From: Hyphomicrobiaceae bacterium
GTDB lineage: Bacteria > Pseudomonadota > Alphaproteobacteria > Rhizobiales > Devosiaceae
DNA: 64,000 nucleotides
Assembly (NCBI GenBank): GCA_020638065.1
Contig: JACKJG010000009.1
Span: 102,848 to 166,847, forward strand
Direction: 5' to 3'
In this document: positions 50,718-58,975 of the stretch, one piece after another
Position numbering within the stretch: the stretch's first letter is position 1
How the letters are laid out: each line of letters starts with the position of its first letter
Notes under the pieces: generated by a model
The model's database searches: none
Seen by the model: only the letters and a program-made list of their open reading frames with translations
Told to the model about the DNA's origin: nothing
Position numbers and translations under genes: made by a program

Positions 50718-52606
50718 AAACCTCGATTGCCACGGTCTCCATCAGCGGCGACTTTCCCGAAAAACTGGCGGCCATAGCCGCCGCCGGTTTCGATGGTATC
50801 GAGATTTTCGAGAACGACTTTCTGGCCTTTGACGGCACGCCCGCCGAAGTCGGCCAGATGGTCCGCGATCAGGGCATGGAAATCTTTCTGTTCCAGCCCT
50901 TTCGCGACTTCGAAGGCATGCCCGAACCGCAAAGGGCCCGTGCCTTTGACCGTGCCGAGCGCAAGTTCGAACTGATGAATGAACTGGGCACCGACCTGGT
51001 GCTGATCTGCTCCAATGTTTCGCCCCTGTCACTCGGCGGCATCGACCGCGCCGCCGATGACTTCGCCGAACTGGGGGAATTGGCTGCAAAGCACGATGTC
51101 CGGGTCGGCTACGAGGCGCTGGCCTGGGGGCGGCACATCAATGATCACCGCGACGCCTGGGAAATTGTGCGCCGCGCCAATCATCCCAATGTCGGACTGA
51201 TTCTCGACAGTTTTCACACGCTGGCCCGCAAGATCGACGTCAACTCGATCCGCTCCATCCCCGCCGACAAGATCTTCTTCGTGCAGTTGGCCGACGCACC
51301 GCTGATCGACATGGACCTGCTCTACTGGAGTCGGCATTTCCGCAACATGCCGGGTGAGGGCGATCTGCCCGTTGTCGACTTCATGCGTGCGGTCGCTTCC
51401 ACCGGGTACGCCGGCACGCTGTCGCTGGAAATCTTCAACGACCAGTTTCGCGGCGGCTCGCCCAAGGCGATCTCCGTCGATGGGCACCGCTCGCTCACCT
51501 ACCTGATGGACCGGGTGAAGCGGCTAGAACCCGAGGTGCGCATGGATGTGCCGCACATGCCCGACCGCATCGAGGTTTCCGGCGTTGAATTCGTCGAGTT
51601 CACCGCCGACGAAAGCGATGCCTCAGACATTGGCGGCCTGCTGCAGACCCTTGGCTTTGCGCGATCCGGGGCGCACAAATCAAAGGATGTGACCCTGTGG
51701 CGCCAGGGCGACATCAACATTCTCATCAACACCGAGGATGAAGGCTTTGCCCATTCATCCTATCTCGTTCACGGCACCGGCGTCTGCGACATCGGCCTGC
51801 GCGTCGAGGACGCGGCGGCCACCGTCGCCCGCGCCCGCGCGCTGGGGGGTGTTCCGTTCTCTCAGGCCATCGGCCCCGGCGAGCTTGAAATTCCCGCCAT
51901 TCGAGGTGTCGGCGGCGGCATCATGCATTTCATCGACAAGAAGACCGAGCTGGCCAACATCTGGGAGATCGATTTCGAGGTCGACCCGGCGCCCGAACCG
52001 GTCAATCCGGTCGGCCTCACCCGCCTCGACCATCTGGCCCAGACCATGAACTATGAAGAGCTTCTGACCTGGCTGCTGTTCTACACCTCGATCTTCAAGA
52101 CCGAAAAAGCGCCCATGGTCGACATGGTAGATCCCGGCGGGCTGATTCGCTCGCAGGTGATCGAAAATGCAGACGGCTCATTGCGCTTCAGCCTGAACGG
52201 TGCCCAGAGCACCAAGACGCTGGCCGGTCACTTCATCTCCGAACGGTTCGGCTCCGCGGTGCAGCATCTGGCTTTCGCCACCAACGACATGTTCGCCACG
52301 GCAGTTGCGCTCGAGAAGAACGGCTTCAGGCCACTCGCCATTTCGCCTAATTATTACGATGATCTGGATGCCCGCTTCGCCCTCGACCAGGCCCTGCTGG
52401 ACCGGCTGAAACAGCACAACATCCTCTATGACCGCGACGAGAACGGGGAGTTCTTCCAACTCTACAGCCCCAACTACGGCGAGGGCTTCTTCTTCGAAAT
52501 CGTCGAACGCCGCAACGACTACACTGGCTACGGCGCCGCCAACGCCCAGTTCCGCCTCGCCGCACAGAAACGGCTGATGGCGCCAAATCCGGCCGCGCAC
52601 TTGTGA
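50714..52606 (+). CDS. TIM-barrel/VOC fusion, 3-dehydroshikimate dehydratase-like
   Basis: A 630-residue fusion. Residues 1-280 are a sugar-phosphate isomerase-like TIM barrel (KTSIATVSISGDFPEKLAAIAAAGFDGIEIFENDF; VGYEALAWGRHINDH; LILDSFHTL) with metal-site acids and His. Residues about 290-610 are an HPPD-like double VOC (VEFVEFTADE; TRLDHLAQTMNYEELLTWLLFYTSIF; FEIVERR). This is the architecture of QuiC, which converts 3-dehydroshikimate to protocatechuate. GC and codon use return abruptly to core-like values, unlike the coupled SDR. The exact substrate is not proven. Confidence 0.87.
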   Translation: MKTSIATVSISGDFPEKLAAIAAAGFDGIEIFENDFLAFDGTPAEVGQMVRDQGMEIFLFQPFRDFEGMPEPQRARAFDRAERKFELMNELGTDLVLICSNVSPLSLGGIDRAADDFAELGELAAKHDVRVGYEALAWGRHINDHRDAWEIVRRANHPNVGLILDSFHTLARKIDVNSIRSIPADKIFFVQLADAPLIDMDLLYWSRHFRNMPGEGDLPVVDFMRAVASTGYAGTLSLEIFNDQFRGGSPKAISVDGHRSLTYLMDRVKRLEPEVRMDVPHMPDRIEVSGVEFVEFTADESDASDIGGLLQTLGFARSGAHKSKDVTLWRQGDINILINTEDEGFAHSSYLVHGTGVCDIGLRVEDAAATVARARALGGVPFSQAIGPGELEIPAIRGVGGGIMHFIDKKTELANIWEIDFEVDPAPEPVNPVGLTRLDHLAQTMNYEELLTWLLFYTSIFKTEKAPMVDMVDPGGLIRSQVIENADGSLRFSLNGAQSTKTLAGHFISERFGSAVQHLAFATNDMFATAVALEKNGFRPLAISPNYYDDLDARFALDQALLDRLKQHNILYDRDENGEFFQLYSPNYGEGFFFEIVERRNDYTGYGAANAQFRLAAQKRLMAPNPAAHL

Positions 52607-52633
52607 GCGAGCCCTACTTCTGAAGACCCGTTG

Positions 52634-52852
52634 TTAGCTTGCTAGAATACGCATCGCCAACGCCGTCGCACTCACGATCTCCAGGTGCCCGAAGCTGTGA
52701 ACCCGACAGATTTTCTGCCCGGCGTCGAGACGGATGCGTTCCTCGGTGCTGAAGACCTCGTCCATCTCGCAGCCGAAATATTCGGTCTTGCATAGACTAA
52801 TCTGCTTGCCAGCGACGTCGAGCTCGCGGATGTAGATGATGGTAGTGACCAT
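52634..52852 (-). CDS. Small protein of unknown function (72 aa)
   Basis: A 72-residue protein with GGGAG nine bases before ATG 52852. The sequence (MVTTIIYIRELDVAGKQISLC, then AGQKICRVHSFGHLEIVSATALAMRIL) has beta character and no membrane segment. I do not recognise it. It ends 27 bp from the convergent fusion gene and probably belongs to the recombinase-bearing element to its right. Confidence 0.5.
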   Translation of the reverse strand: MVTTIIYIRELDVAGKQISLCKTEYFGCEMDEVFSTEERIRLDAGQKICRVHSFGHLEIVSATALAMRILAS

Positions 52853-52923
52853 GTTCGTCTCCCTTTGCTGCGGACAACACCGCTTGAAGGGAGAGGGAAG
52901 TCGAACGAACCAGAGATCGTCGG

Positions 52924-53328
52924 TTAGGAATGTGTGTCTGTTTCCGTCAGGCGCTTCAGGTCAACTCCCCAGAGCCGCAGCTTGTCGATCGAACTGTCGT
53001 CGGGACCATCATGGGAGATATCCCAGAGCAGGGCGTCAAACTTGAGGGAGAGGTCCAATAGTGATTGGGCAGGACATTGCTGCACCTGACGGGCCAACGC
53101 CTCAGCTTTATCAATGGTGTCTGACCATGCCTTTCAGGCGGCACCGGCATCCGGCGCGGATTGGCAGTTGCTAAGTCCGAGTTCCTGCGAACGCTCCACC
53201 AGTTTCTGGAATTGCGGGCCTAGGCTGACGAGATCTTCGTCGGGTAGCTGTGGCTGAACTGACCCCGGCAACACTGCCACCGATGCCACGCCTGTCAGCA
53301 ACTCCCGCCTCTTAAGCTTCGCCACCAT
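52924..53328 (-). pseudogene. Small Tat-type exported protein, interrupted by an in-frame TGA
   Basis: From ATG 53328 the frame reads MVAKLKRRELLTGVASVAVLPGS, a Tat-like signal. After 64 codons it stops at TGA (53136-53134). Directly after the TGA the same frame continues with KAWSDTIDKAEALARQVQQ through LLDLSLKFDALLWDIS and ends KRLTETDTHS at TAA 52924. Both parts look like one protein of about 134 residues, so this is a nonsense-mutated gene, or less likely a readthrough case. Function unknown. Confidence 0.65.
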
Positions 53329-53423
53329 CGCGCCACTCCCTCGGTGGTGTGTCGCCATGTGTCAGGCACGCTTGTCAACTTGGGTGTGTTCGCAGTTGGC
53401 TATTGCTCGAAGCACTTGCCCCG

Positions 53424-53512
53424 GCGCACAGAGCCCCGCACGTGGAATTACCGATGGAACTGGCGCCACGATGAGATCCTATCAGTAATTGCGCACGTGT
53501 GGTGAACTGTGC
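53424..53512. repeat. Long imperfect inverted repeat
   Basis: Left arm CACAG, then CACGTG and AATTAC (about 53427-53450); right arm GTAATT, CACGTG, then CTGTG (about 53485-53510). Similar spacing is found in both arms. The centre is about 35 bp. It sits in the gap between the interrupted gene and DUF3489 and is neither coding nor T-rich. Its left end resembles the ends of the palindromic repeats at 30684 and 41789. Confidence 0.5.
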
Positions 53513-53570
53513 CCATCAATTCAATGTCGCCGCAGAATTTGCTCCGGCCCTCTAAGTTTGTGCGGCGGTC

Positions 53571-53774
53571 TCAAATATTGGCGAGCTTATACCGCCCATC
53601 GACCAGCCCGATCGCCAAGCCTTGCTTCTTCTTCTCAGTCGAAATGACCGAGCGAACGGTGTGTCTCTGCCAGCTGGTGGCTTTCATCAGCTCGTCAACC
53701 GTCGCGCCGTTCGGCCTGCTGATCAGCTTGATGAGGGTCTGAGCTTTGGTGTGTTTGGACTTGGTTGCTATCAT
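53571..53774 (-). CDS. DUF3489 family protein
   Basis: A 67-residue small winged-helix protein: TKAQTLIKLISRPNGATVDELMKATSWQRHTVRSVISTEKKKQGLAIGLVDGRYKL matches the DUF3489 pattern (L-x-R-P-x-G-A-T-x-x-E-L-x-x-A-T-x-W-Q-x-H-T-V-R). The same domain recurs at the N-terminus of the DUF2924 protein at 56082. It is commonly found beside serine recombinases in alphaproteobacterial mobile elements; DNA binding is likely but unproven. Confidence 0.85.
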   Translation of the reverse strand: MIATKSKHTKAQTLIKLISRPNGATVDELMKATSWQRHTVRSVISTEKKKQGLAIGLVDGRYKLANI

Positions 53775-53972
53775 TCATCTCCTTGAGGCGGCGATGATGG
53801 CAACAGGCTTACTATTGGGCGTTAGTCCAGTCTGGAGCGCGTACGCAATACCAGTTCGCGCATCACAGAATGTACCTTGGGGTTGTGAACGGACCCTTTA
53901 CGTCGGACCGGTGGCGCGCCTCCGCGGACCAAGAAATCCCCCCATGCAACGCACAGGGGGACTTGCAGTCAG

Positions 53973-54239
53973 TCAGTCTTCGAGGTGGTTGTGCATCCCG
54001 CGCGCCACGGCGGCATAGGTCCACTGTTTGAACTCGAAATGGTCTCGAAGCTCTTCCCATCCTGACGGAAAAGCATCCGCACAATTCCAGACAAACCCAC
54101 AGGCTTGAGCAAGCGTGAACGCTTCACCGTTGTGCTCGATGACGGGTAGTTCTTGGCCTGGACGCCGACGGAGAAATGCTTCGACGGCTTCCAGAAAGAG
54201 GTCACGCGCAGCGCGACCGGGTCTAATATGAGTTTGCAT
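53973..54239 (-). CDS. Small protein of unknown function (88 aa)
   Basis: An 88-residue protein with AAAGGAG just before ATG 54239. It is rich in aromatic residues (FVWNCADAF, WEELRDHFEFKQWTYAAVARGMHNHLED) and looks helical and soluble. I do not recognise the family. A longer frame from 54460 overlaps and is out of register with it. It lies about 200 bp downstream of the recombinase gene and belongs to the same element. Confidence 0.65.
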   Translation of the reverse strand: MQTHIRPGRAARDLFLEAVEAFLRRRPGQELPVIEHNGEAFTLAQACGFVWNCADAFPSGWEELRDHFEFKQWTYAAVARGMHNHLED

Positions 54240-54435
54240 GGCAAACTCCTTTCTCTTTGGGTTGGAAAGAAGTGCGTTGGAAGCCTGATCCGTTCATCCA
54301 GCGCAAGCGCAAGCGCCATGCCGTGCCACATCATTGTCAGCTTGGCCGACAAACCGACATGCTGATCAGATAGCTGCCGGCACACCAAACATAGTAAGAG
54401 GGACTGGCCCGCGCAAAAGTAAGTTTGCATGAGGG

Positions 54436-56085
54436 TTAACGGCCAACCTGCTCTGCCCACCCCAGCGCCAGACCGGCATCGTGGATGAGCGCGTCGGCGG
54501 TCAGGTCCTGAGGCTGGGTGCCTTGCAACACAGCTTCGACCAGGTCCGGAGCTAGGAATCCGAGCCGCACGACATGGCCTACATAGGACACAGTGAGCCC
54601 TTCGGCCTTGGCGATCTCGCCGATGGTTGCCACTTCACCGTTGATCAGTTGCTGGGCCCAGACATGACCGCGGGCGACGGCGGTGACCAAAGCCTGGTCG
54701 GGCTCTCGGTCGACGGGGCGATCGCCGAGGACCATCTTGGTCTGAACGCCGCGCCGGCGCATGTTGAGCGGAGCACGCAAGAGTATCGGCTCAACGTCAT
54801 CGTCTGCTGCTTTCGACAACCCGAGGGCTGAACGAAGCCCGGACCGATCAAGCGCCAGGTCGAGATGATCTGGGTGATAGGTGACAGCGGTGACCAACAC
54901 GCCAAAGGTCTCGAGATGTTCGGGATCGAGCGGTTGGTGCAGTTGGTCGGCAAGTGTGTTTGCCGCGCCGATGGCCGTCGGGATCTCGCGGGGATCAAGC
55001 GCACCCAGGTCTGGCAAGAGGCGGGCACTGTCGGTCAGATACGACCGCAGCGCTTGTAGAACCGCAGATTCCATCTCAGGGGCGGGAAGCCGCAGCGGCT
55101 TCTCGTCGCTTGCCGCCACATAATAGCGATATCGGGTAGAGCCCTTTTGTGCATGGTCGACCTTCATCGGCCTTGCATCTGTGTCGGTCAGCAGACCTGC
55201 AAGCAGGCTTGGATGATCAGCCCGGCTGCGGCGGGTGCGTCCGCCCTGGGCATTGGCTTCCAGCTGGTCTTGAACCTTCTGCCAGGTCTCCTGATTGATG
55301 ATCGGCTTGTGCTTGCCTTTGTAGGATGTGTCCTTGTGCGGGATCCGGCCGATGTAGACTGGGTTCTGCAAAATCCGATAGAGATGCCCGCGGGTGAAGG
55401 TGAGACCACCAGAGCGTTTGCCTTTGGTCGAGACCCGTTCTGCGGTTTTGATCCCTTCCCGTTTGAGCCGATCCACCAGGGGAGCGACAGAGCCTTCTTC
55501 GAGATAAAGGTCAAAGATGCGCTGCACGTTGTCGGCGTCTGCTCTGTTGATCACCAGTTCTCGGTCTTGGACATCGTAGCCCATTGGGATGGATCCACCC
55601 ATCCAGAGGCCTAGCTTTTTGGATGCCGCAATCTTGTCGCGGATGCGCTCGCCGGTGAGCTCTCGTTCGAACTGGGCGAAGGACAGCAAGACGTTGAGCA
55701 TCAGCCGGCCCATGGAGTCGCCGGTGTCAATGCTCTGCGTGACCGAGACGAAGCTGACCTGGTGCTGCTCGAACAGTTCGGCCAGCTGCGCAAAGTCCAT
55801 CAGCGACCGGGTCAGGCGATCGATCTTGTAGACGACGATGACATCGATCTCGCCGGCACAAACCTTGTCCAGCAGTCGCTGCAGGGCAGGGCGGTCTAGG
55901 GTGCCCCCGGAATAGCCCCCATCATCAAAGTGATCCGGGATGAGCTCCCAGCCTTCGTGTTGTTGGGACGCGATGTAAGCTTCTCCCGCGCCCCTCTGGG
56001 CATCGAGCGAATTGAACGATTGCTCCAGCCCTTCTTCCGAACTCTTGCGGGTGTAAATGGCAGCATTGATCAGTTTGCGGCTCAT
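54436..56085 (-). CDS. Large serine recombinase
   Basis: A 549-residue site-specific recombinase. The catalytic domain has AAIYTRKSSEEGLEQSFNSLDAQ (nucleophile Ser in YTRKSS), VVYKIDRLTRSLMDF and ALLSFAQFERELTGERIRDKIAASK-type E-helix. A recombinase domain (GLTFTRGHLYRILQNPVYIGRIPHKD) and a long C-terminal part follow. It is the integrase-type enzyme of this element. Its start overlaps the DUF2924 stop by 4 bp (ATGA). The attachment sites are not evident. Confidence 0.93.
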   Translation of the reverse strand: MSRKLINAAIYTRKSSEEGLEQSFNSLDAQRGAGEAYIASQQHEGWELIPDHFDDGGYSGGTLDRPALQRLLDKVCAGEIDVIVVYKIDRLTRSLMDFAQLAELFEQHQVSFVSVTQSIDTGDSMGRLMLNVLLSFAQFERELTGERIRDKIAASKKLGLWMGGSIPMGYDVQDRELVINRADADNVQRIFDLYLEEGSVAPLVDRLKREGIKTAERVSTKGKRSGGLTFTRGHLYRILQNPVYIGRIPHKDTSYKGKHKPIINQETWQKVQDQLEANAQGGRTRRSRADHPSLLAGLLTDTDARPMKVDHAQKGSTRYRYYVAASDEKPLRLPAPEMESAVLQALRSYLTDSARLLPDLGALDPREIPTAIGAANTLADQLHQPLDPEHLETFGVLVTAVTYHPDHLDLALDRSGLRSALGLSKAADDDVEPILLRAPLNMRRRGVQTKMVLGDRPVDREPDQALVTAVARGHVWAQQLINGEVATIGEIAKAEGLTVSYVGHVVRLGFLAPDLVEAVLQGTQPQDLTADALIHDAGLALGWAEQVGR

Positions 56086-56894
56086 TCTGCGGCCTCCGTC
56101 TGATCATTAGCGACATTGCCTGCGCGGTCGATGCGGCCACGTCGTGTAATAGGAGCACGTGGGGCCGTGAGTCCGAAGAAACGCGGTCCAGACCAACGGG
56201 TGCCCGTAATGGCCGAGGCCACCGCTGATAGGGTTGAATAGGTTTTGCCGCGCCAAACATATCCACCGCGCACCACGTCCACGACTTCGGTCCTGCCGTC
56301 CCACTCTCGTACCAGCTGGGTGCCGGGCGACAGTTTGATCTGTCGGGCCTTGGATGAGGTCCGGTCGGAAACTGTGCAGTCCCGACGTGCGACACTGTCC
56401 GCGGCTGCAATCTTGCGAAGCCGCCGTTGGGTGCGGGCCGACAAGCCACCGTGCACTTGTTCTTGCAGACGGTACGCAATGGCGCGGCGTAAGAAGGGCG
56501 CGCGGATGCCGCGGGGCGTCGGAACCTTGAACAGGTCCCGCCAGCGTGCCTGCAGGGACTTGATGGTTTGGTTCTCGAGCTCTGCAATCTCGCGGTGCGC
56601 TTCGGCTTCGGTCAGACGCTTGGCCATCAGTAGATCACCCGATAGATGCGACCGCGGTCCTTCTGTGACTTCGGACACAATCTCAAAGCCAGATGACCGC
56701 AAGGTGCTCAGAAGTGCCCGAACCGATGACGGCTGCCAGCGGGTCGCTTCGACCATCTCGGCAACACTGGCCCCGCCAGACTGTTCGAGCAGGGTCAGAA
56801 TGACTTCCCGCCCGGATACATGAGGAGGTGCTGATGTAGGGGCCGGACCCGTCATCACGACGTGGACCAGGCCAACGACTGTTTTGAAGAGCAT
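56082..56894 (-). CDS. DUF2924 protein with N-terminal DUF3489-like domain
   Basis: A 270-residue protein from ATG 56894 (GGAG six bases upstream). A DUF3489-like winged helix (REVILTLLEQSGGASVAEMVEATRWQPSSVRALLSTLRSSGF, about 28-70) precedes DUF2924 (EIAELENQTIKSLQARWRDLFKVPTPRGIRAPFLRRAIAYRLQEQ, then LSPGTQLVREWDGRTEVVDVVRGGYVWRGKTYSTLSAVASAITGTRWSGPRFFGL). DUF2924 genes almost always precede a serine recombinase, as here with an ATGA overlap; it may be a recombination directionality or accessory factor. Confidence 0.87.
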   Translation of the reverse strand: MLFKTVVGLVHVVMTGPAPTSAPPHVSGREVILTLLEQSGGASVAEMVEATRWQPSSVRALLSTLRSSGFEIVSEVTEGPRSHLSGDLLMAKRLTEAEAHREIAELENQTIKSLQARWRDLFKVPTPRGIRAPFLRRAIAYRLQEQVHGGLSARTQRRLRKIAAADSVARRDCTVSDRTSSKARQIKLSPGTQLVREWDGRTEVVDVVRGGYVWRGKTYSTLSAVASAITGTRWSGPRFFGLTAPRAPITRRGRIDRAGNVANDQTEAAE

Positions 56895-57255
56895 CGAACT
56901 CCACCGTGCTACGGACCCAAACCAGGCCCTGGTACAAGGTAAAGCCCGGAGTGCGTTCCGGGCGGATGGGCGATGCAGGCTCATGTTAGCTTACGGGCGA
57001 AGCATATGCAATGTTTTCAAACGATCGGACCGAAGTAGGCCACCTCACTTTCGCAATGTTTATTTACCAATTGACTGGTGCCGACAGAAAAGCGTAAGTC
57101 GAGCTGCATTCATGAACCACATGCACATTTCCAACAGTGAGTTTCCTCACTGTGTTTTGTGCTGCCGGCTCTGCAATGCCACGTCCGCGTTTCTTCGACG
57201 TGTTTTGTTGTAAACTTCGGTCGACGCGGCCGAAGCAGTAAGAGGAGTCCATTTC
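56895..57255. other. Divergent promoter region, no gene seen
   Basis: This 361-bp gap separates the DUF2924-recombinase pair from the prim-pol operon and should hold both promoters. A hairpin lies at 57134-57153. I see no convincing -10/-35 pair and no supported ORF. Confidence 0.5.
57134..57153 (+). terminator. Perfect hairpin upstream of the prim-pol operon
   Basis: Stem ACAGTGAG with CTCACTGT, tetraloop TTTC, then GTTTTG. It looks like a short rho-independent terminator or attenuator in the leader of the 57256 gene; equally it could be a palindromic operator. Confidence 0.5.
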
Positions 57256-57606
57256 ATGGACAATTCTACAGAAGGCGAGCGCCTACGAGACGCTGGCATG
57301 AAGATCGCAGAAGAGGCGCAAGCCGAACGCGATCCGTTGACTAAACAAAAGGCAATCTCAGAAATCCGGTGGATGGCGGAGAACTTCGAGACATTCACGT
57401 CGGATGACGTGCATTTCTTTTCCGCCATTCGGACAGATCATCCTTGTGCCTGGGGTTCCTACTATAAGGAAGCACACAAACTGGGACTCATGGAAATCGC
57501 GGTCGGGATTCCCTACGTGAAGTCCAAGCGCCCGTCGGCACATGCGGCGGCAATTCCAGTCTATCGTAGCCTGATCTACAAAGGCGCACATGAGCCTGCG
57601 GAGTAG
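57256..57606 (+). CDS. Small soluble protein leading the prim-pol operon
   Basis: A 116-residue protein with AAGAGGAG before ATG 57256. Helical N-terminus (ERLRDAGMKIAEEAQAERDPLTKQKAISEIRWMAENFETFTSDDVHF) and the C-terminal WGSYYKEAHKLGLMEIAVGIPYVKSKRPSAHAAAIPVYRSLIY, a pattern like a small winged-helix DNA-binding protein of phage replication modules. The family is not recognised with certainty. It ends 1 bp before the prim-pol start. Confidence 0.65.
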   Translation: MDNSTEGERLRDAGMKIAEEAQAERDPLTKQKAISEIRWMAENFETFTSDDVHFFSAIRTDHPCAWGSYYKEAHKLGLMEIAVGIPYVKSKRPSAHAAAIPVYRSLIYKGAHEPAE

Positions 57607-57607
57607 T

Positions 57608-58975
57608 ATGACCCCCGGCGACTCTGACGCAGCGCAACCGCAGCGTGCACCACATTCGGTGCGCGCTGCGGCGGTGTGCCTGCACGCTCGAGGCTTCAAG
57701 CTTGTGCGCCTGCGCGGCGGCACGAAGATGGCTTTTGAGCGCGGCTGGCCCGATCTCGAGCGCCGGCCAGACGACGTTCAGCCCACAGACAATATTGGAT
57801 TGCGCTTTGGTCCGGACTGCGGCGGGCTCTGCGACATTGACCTCGACAGTCCGAAGGCGCGTGCTTTGGCGTCTTTCGCTATATTCGGCATCAGCCACCT
57901 TCCAGAATTCGGGCGGCAAAGCCAGAAGGCGGGCCGACGGGGACATCGTCTGGTGGTAGTCAAAGACACGCCGGACCTGCATCGGGTTTTCGGTGTGCGG
58001 CCAAAACGTGAATCGATGGCCCTGAAGAACAGGGGCCTTCCAACAACCATAATAGAGTTTCGCGGATCAAAGGGCACGCAGACCGCGTTCCCACCGAGCG
58101 TTCTGATCGACGGCAAGGGTGTCCCTGATCGCCTGGTCTGGTCGGATCCGGCGGGTTGCGATGTCGATATCCCCGAGATGGGTCTGGAGGACCTGCTCAA
58201 GCGGCTCGGCCACCTGGCTTTCTGTGCGCTGGCGGCGGCGATGGCGCCGGACCAGGAGGCTGAAAAGTCAGCCCACTTGTCCCGTTTGCAGGGCGTTCTT
58301 GCCCTGGCCGGCTGCACACCGAGCGTCGCGGCCGACATGGCAGCAGCGGTGGCGACGGTCTTCGGCTTCGCCGGAAACATGCCGAAGGCCGACGGTTCTG
58401 ACCTTTCAGCATTCTTGGATGGGGCAGGGCTCGGCGAACTGGCGCCCGTGGCGGCAGCTTGGCTGCAATTACATGACACAGGCGCGCCAAAGCCCCAGGC
58501 AAAAGGCACAATGAATTCTGCCGCGGGCGCGATATCGGCCGAACAGCTCGAACGCTTGCTCGATGTCCTCGATCCCGACGATTACACCGGTCACCATGAC
58601 TGGCTGTCTTTGCTGTTCGCCGCCCATGACGCCAGCAATGGTGTGACCGCGGCCCGCGACGTGTTTGTGGACTGGTGTGGCGGGATTCCCGGATATGGTG
58701 ATGCTACCTCCAGCAGGGAAGTGATCAAGGCATGGGATAGCGCGTCAAACGCAGACTCGACACGTCGCAAGATCACGGCGCGAACACTGATCGCCCAGGT
58801 GCGTGCTGCGGGCCGCGCCGACCTCGTTGAGCAAATATTTGGTCAACCAACTACGTCGCATCCCGCCTTTCTGCATAACGAGATCATGACGGCGGTCGAC
58901 GACACTCTCACCATTCATAATGATCAGGTCGTTCAGGTCGATCAGGTGCACCGGAAACGGAGGGCAAAGCCTTGA
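57608..58975 (+). CDS. Bifunctional DNA primase/polymerase (prim-pol)
   Basis: A 455-residue archaeo-eukaryotic-type prim-pol. GFKLVRLRGGTKMAFERGWPDLERRP opens the domain, and CGGLCDIDLDSPKA holds the catalytic acidic DxD. RRGHRLVVVKDT supplies the later His. The C-terminal part (EQLERLLDVLDPDDYTGHHDWLSLLFAAHDASNGVTAARDVFVDWCGGIPGYGD) is a PriCT-type domain. ATG 57608 has GGAG six bases upstream. It overlaps the ATPase gene by TTGA. Such pairs replicate plasmids, phages or integrative elements. Confidence 0.87.
   Translation: MTPGDSDAAQPQRAPHSVRAAAVCLHARGFKLVRLRGGTKMAFERGWPDLERRPDDVQPTDNIGLRFGPDCGGLCDIDLDSPKARALASFAIFGISHLPEFGRQSQKAGRRGHRLVVVKDTPDLHRVFGVRPKRESMALKNRGLPTTIIEFRGSKGTQTAFPPSVLIDGKGVPDRLVWSDPAGCDVDIPEMGLEDLLKRLGHLAFCALAAAMAPDQEAEKSAHLSRLQGVLALAGCTPSVAADMAAAVATVFGFAGNMPKADGSDLSAFLDGAGLGELAPVAAAWLQLHDTGAPKPQAKGTMNSAAGAISAEQLERLLDVLDPDDYTGHHDWLSLLFAAHDASNGVTAARDVFVDWCGGIPGYGDATSSREVIKAWDSASNADSTRRKITARTLIAQVRAAGRADLVEQIFGQPTTSHPAFLHNEIMTAVDDTLTIHNDQVVQVDQVHRKRRAKP

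Noticed and set aside
55925..56587. A 220-codon minus-strand frame
   Set aside because: It is an alternative frame across the DUF2924-recombinase junction, both of which are well supported.
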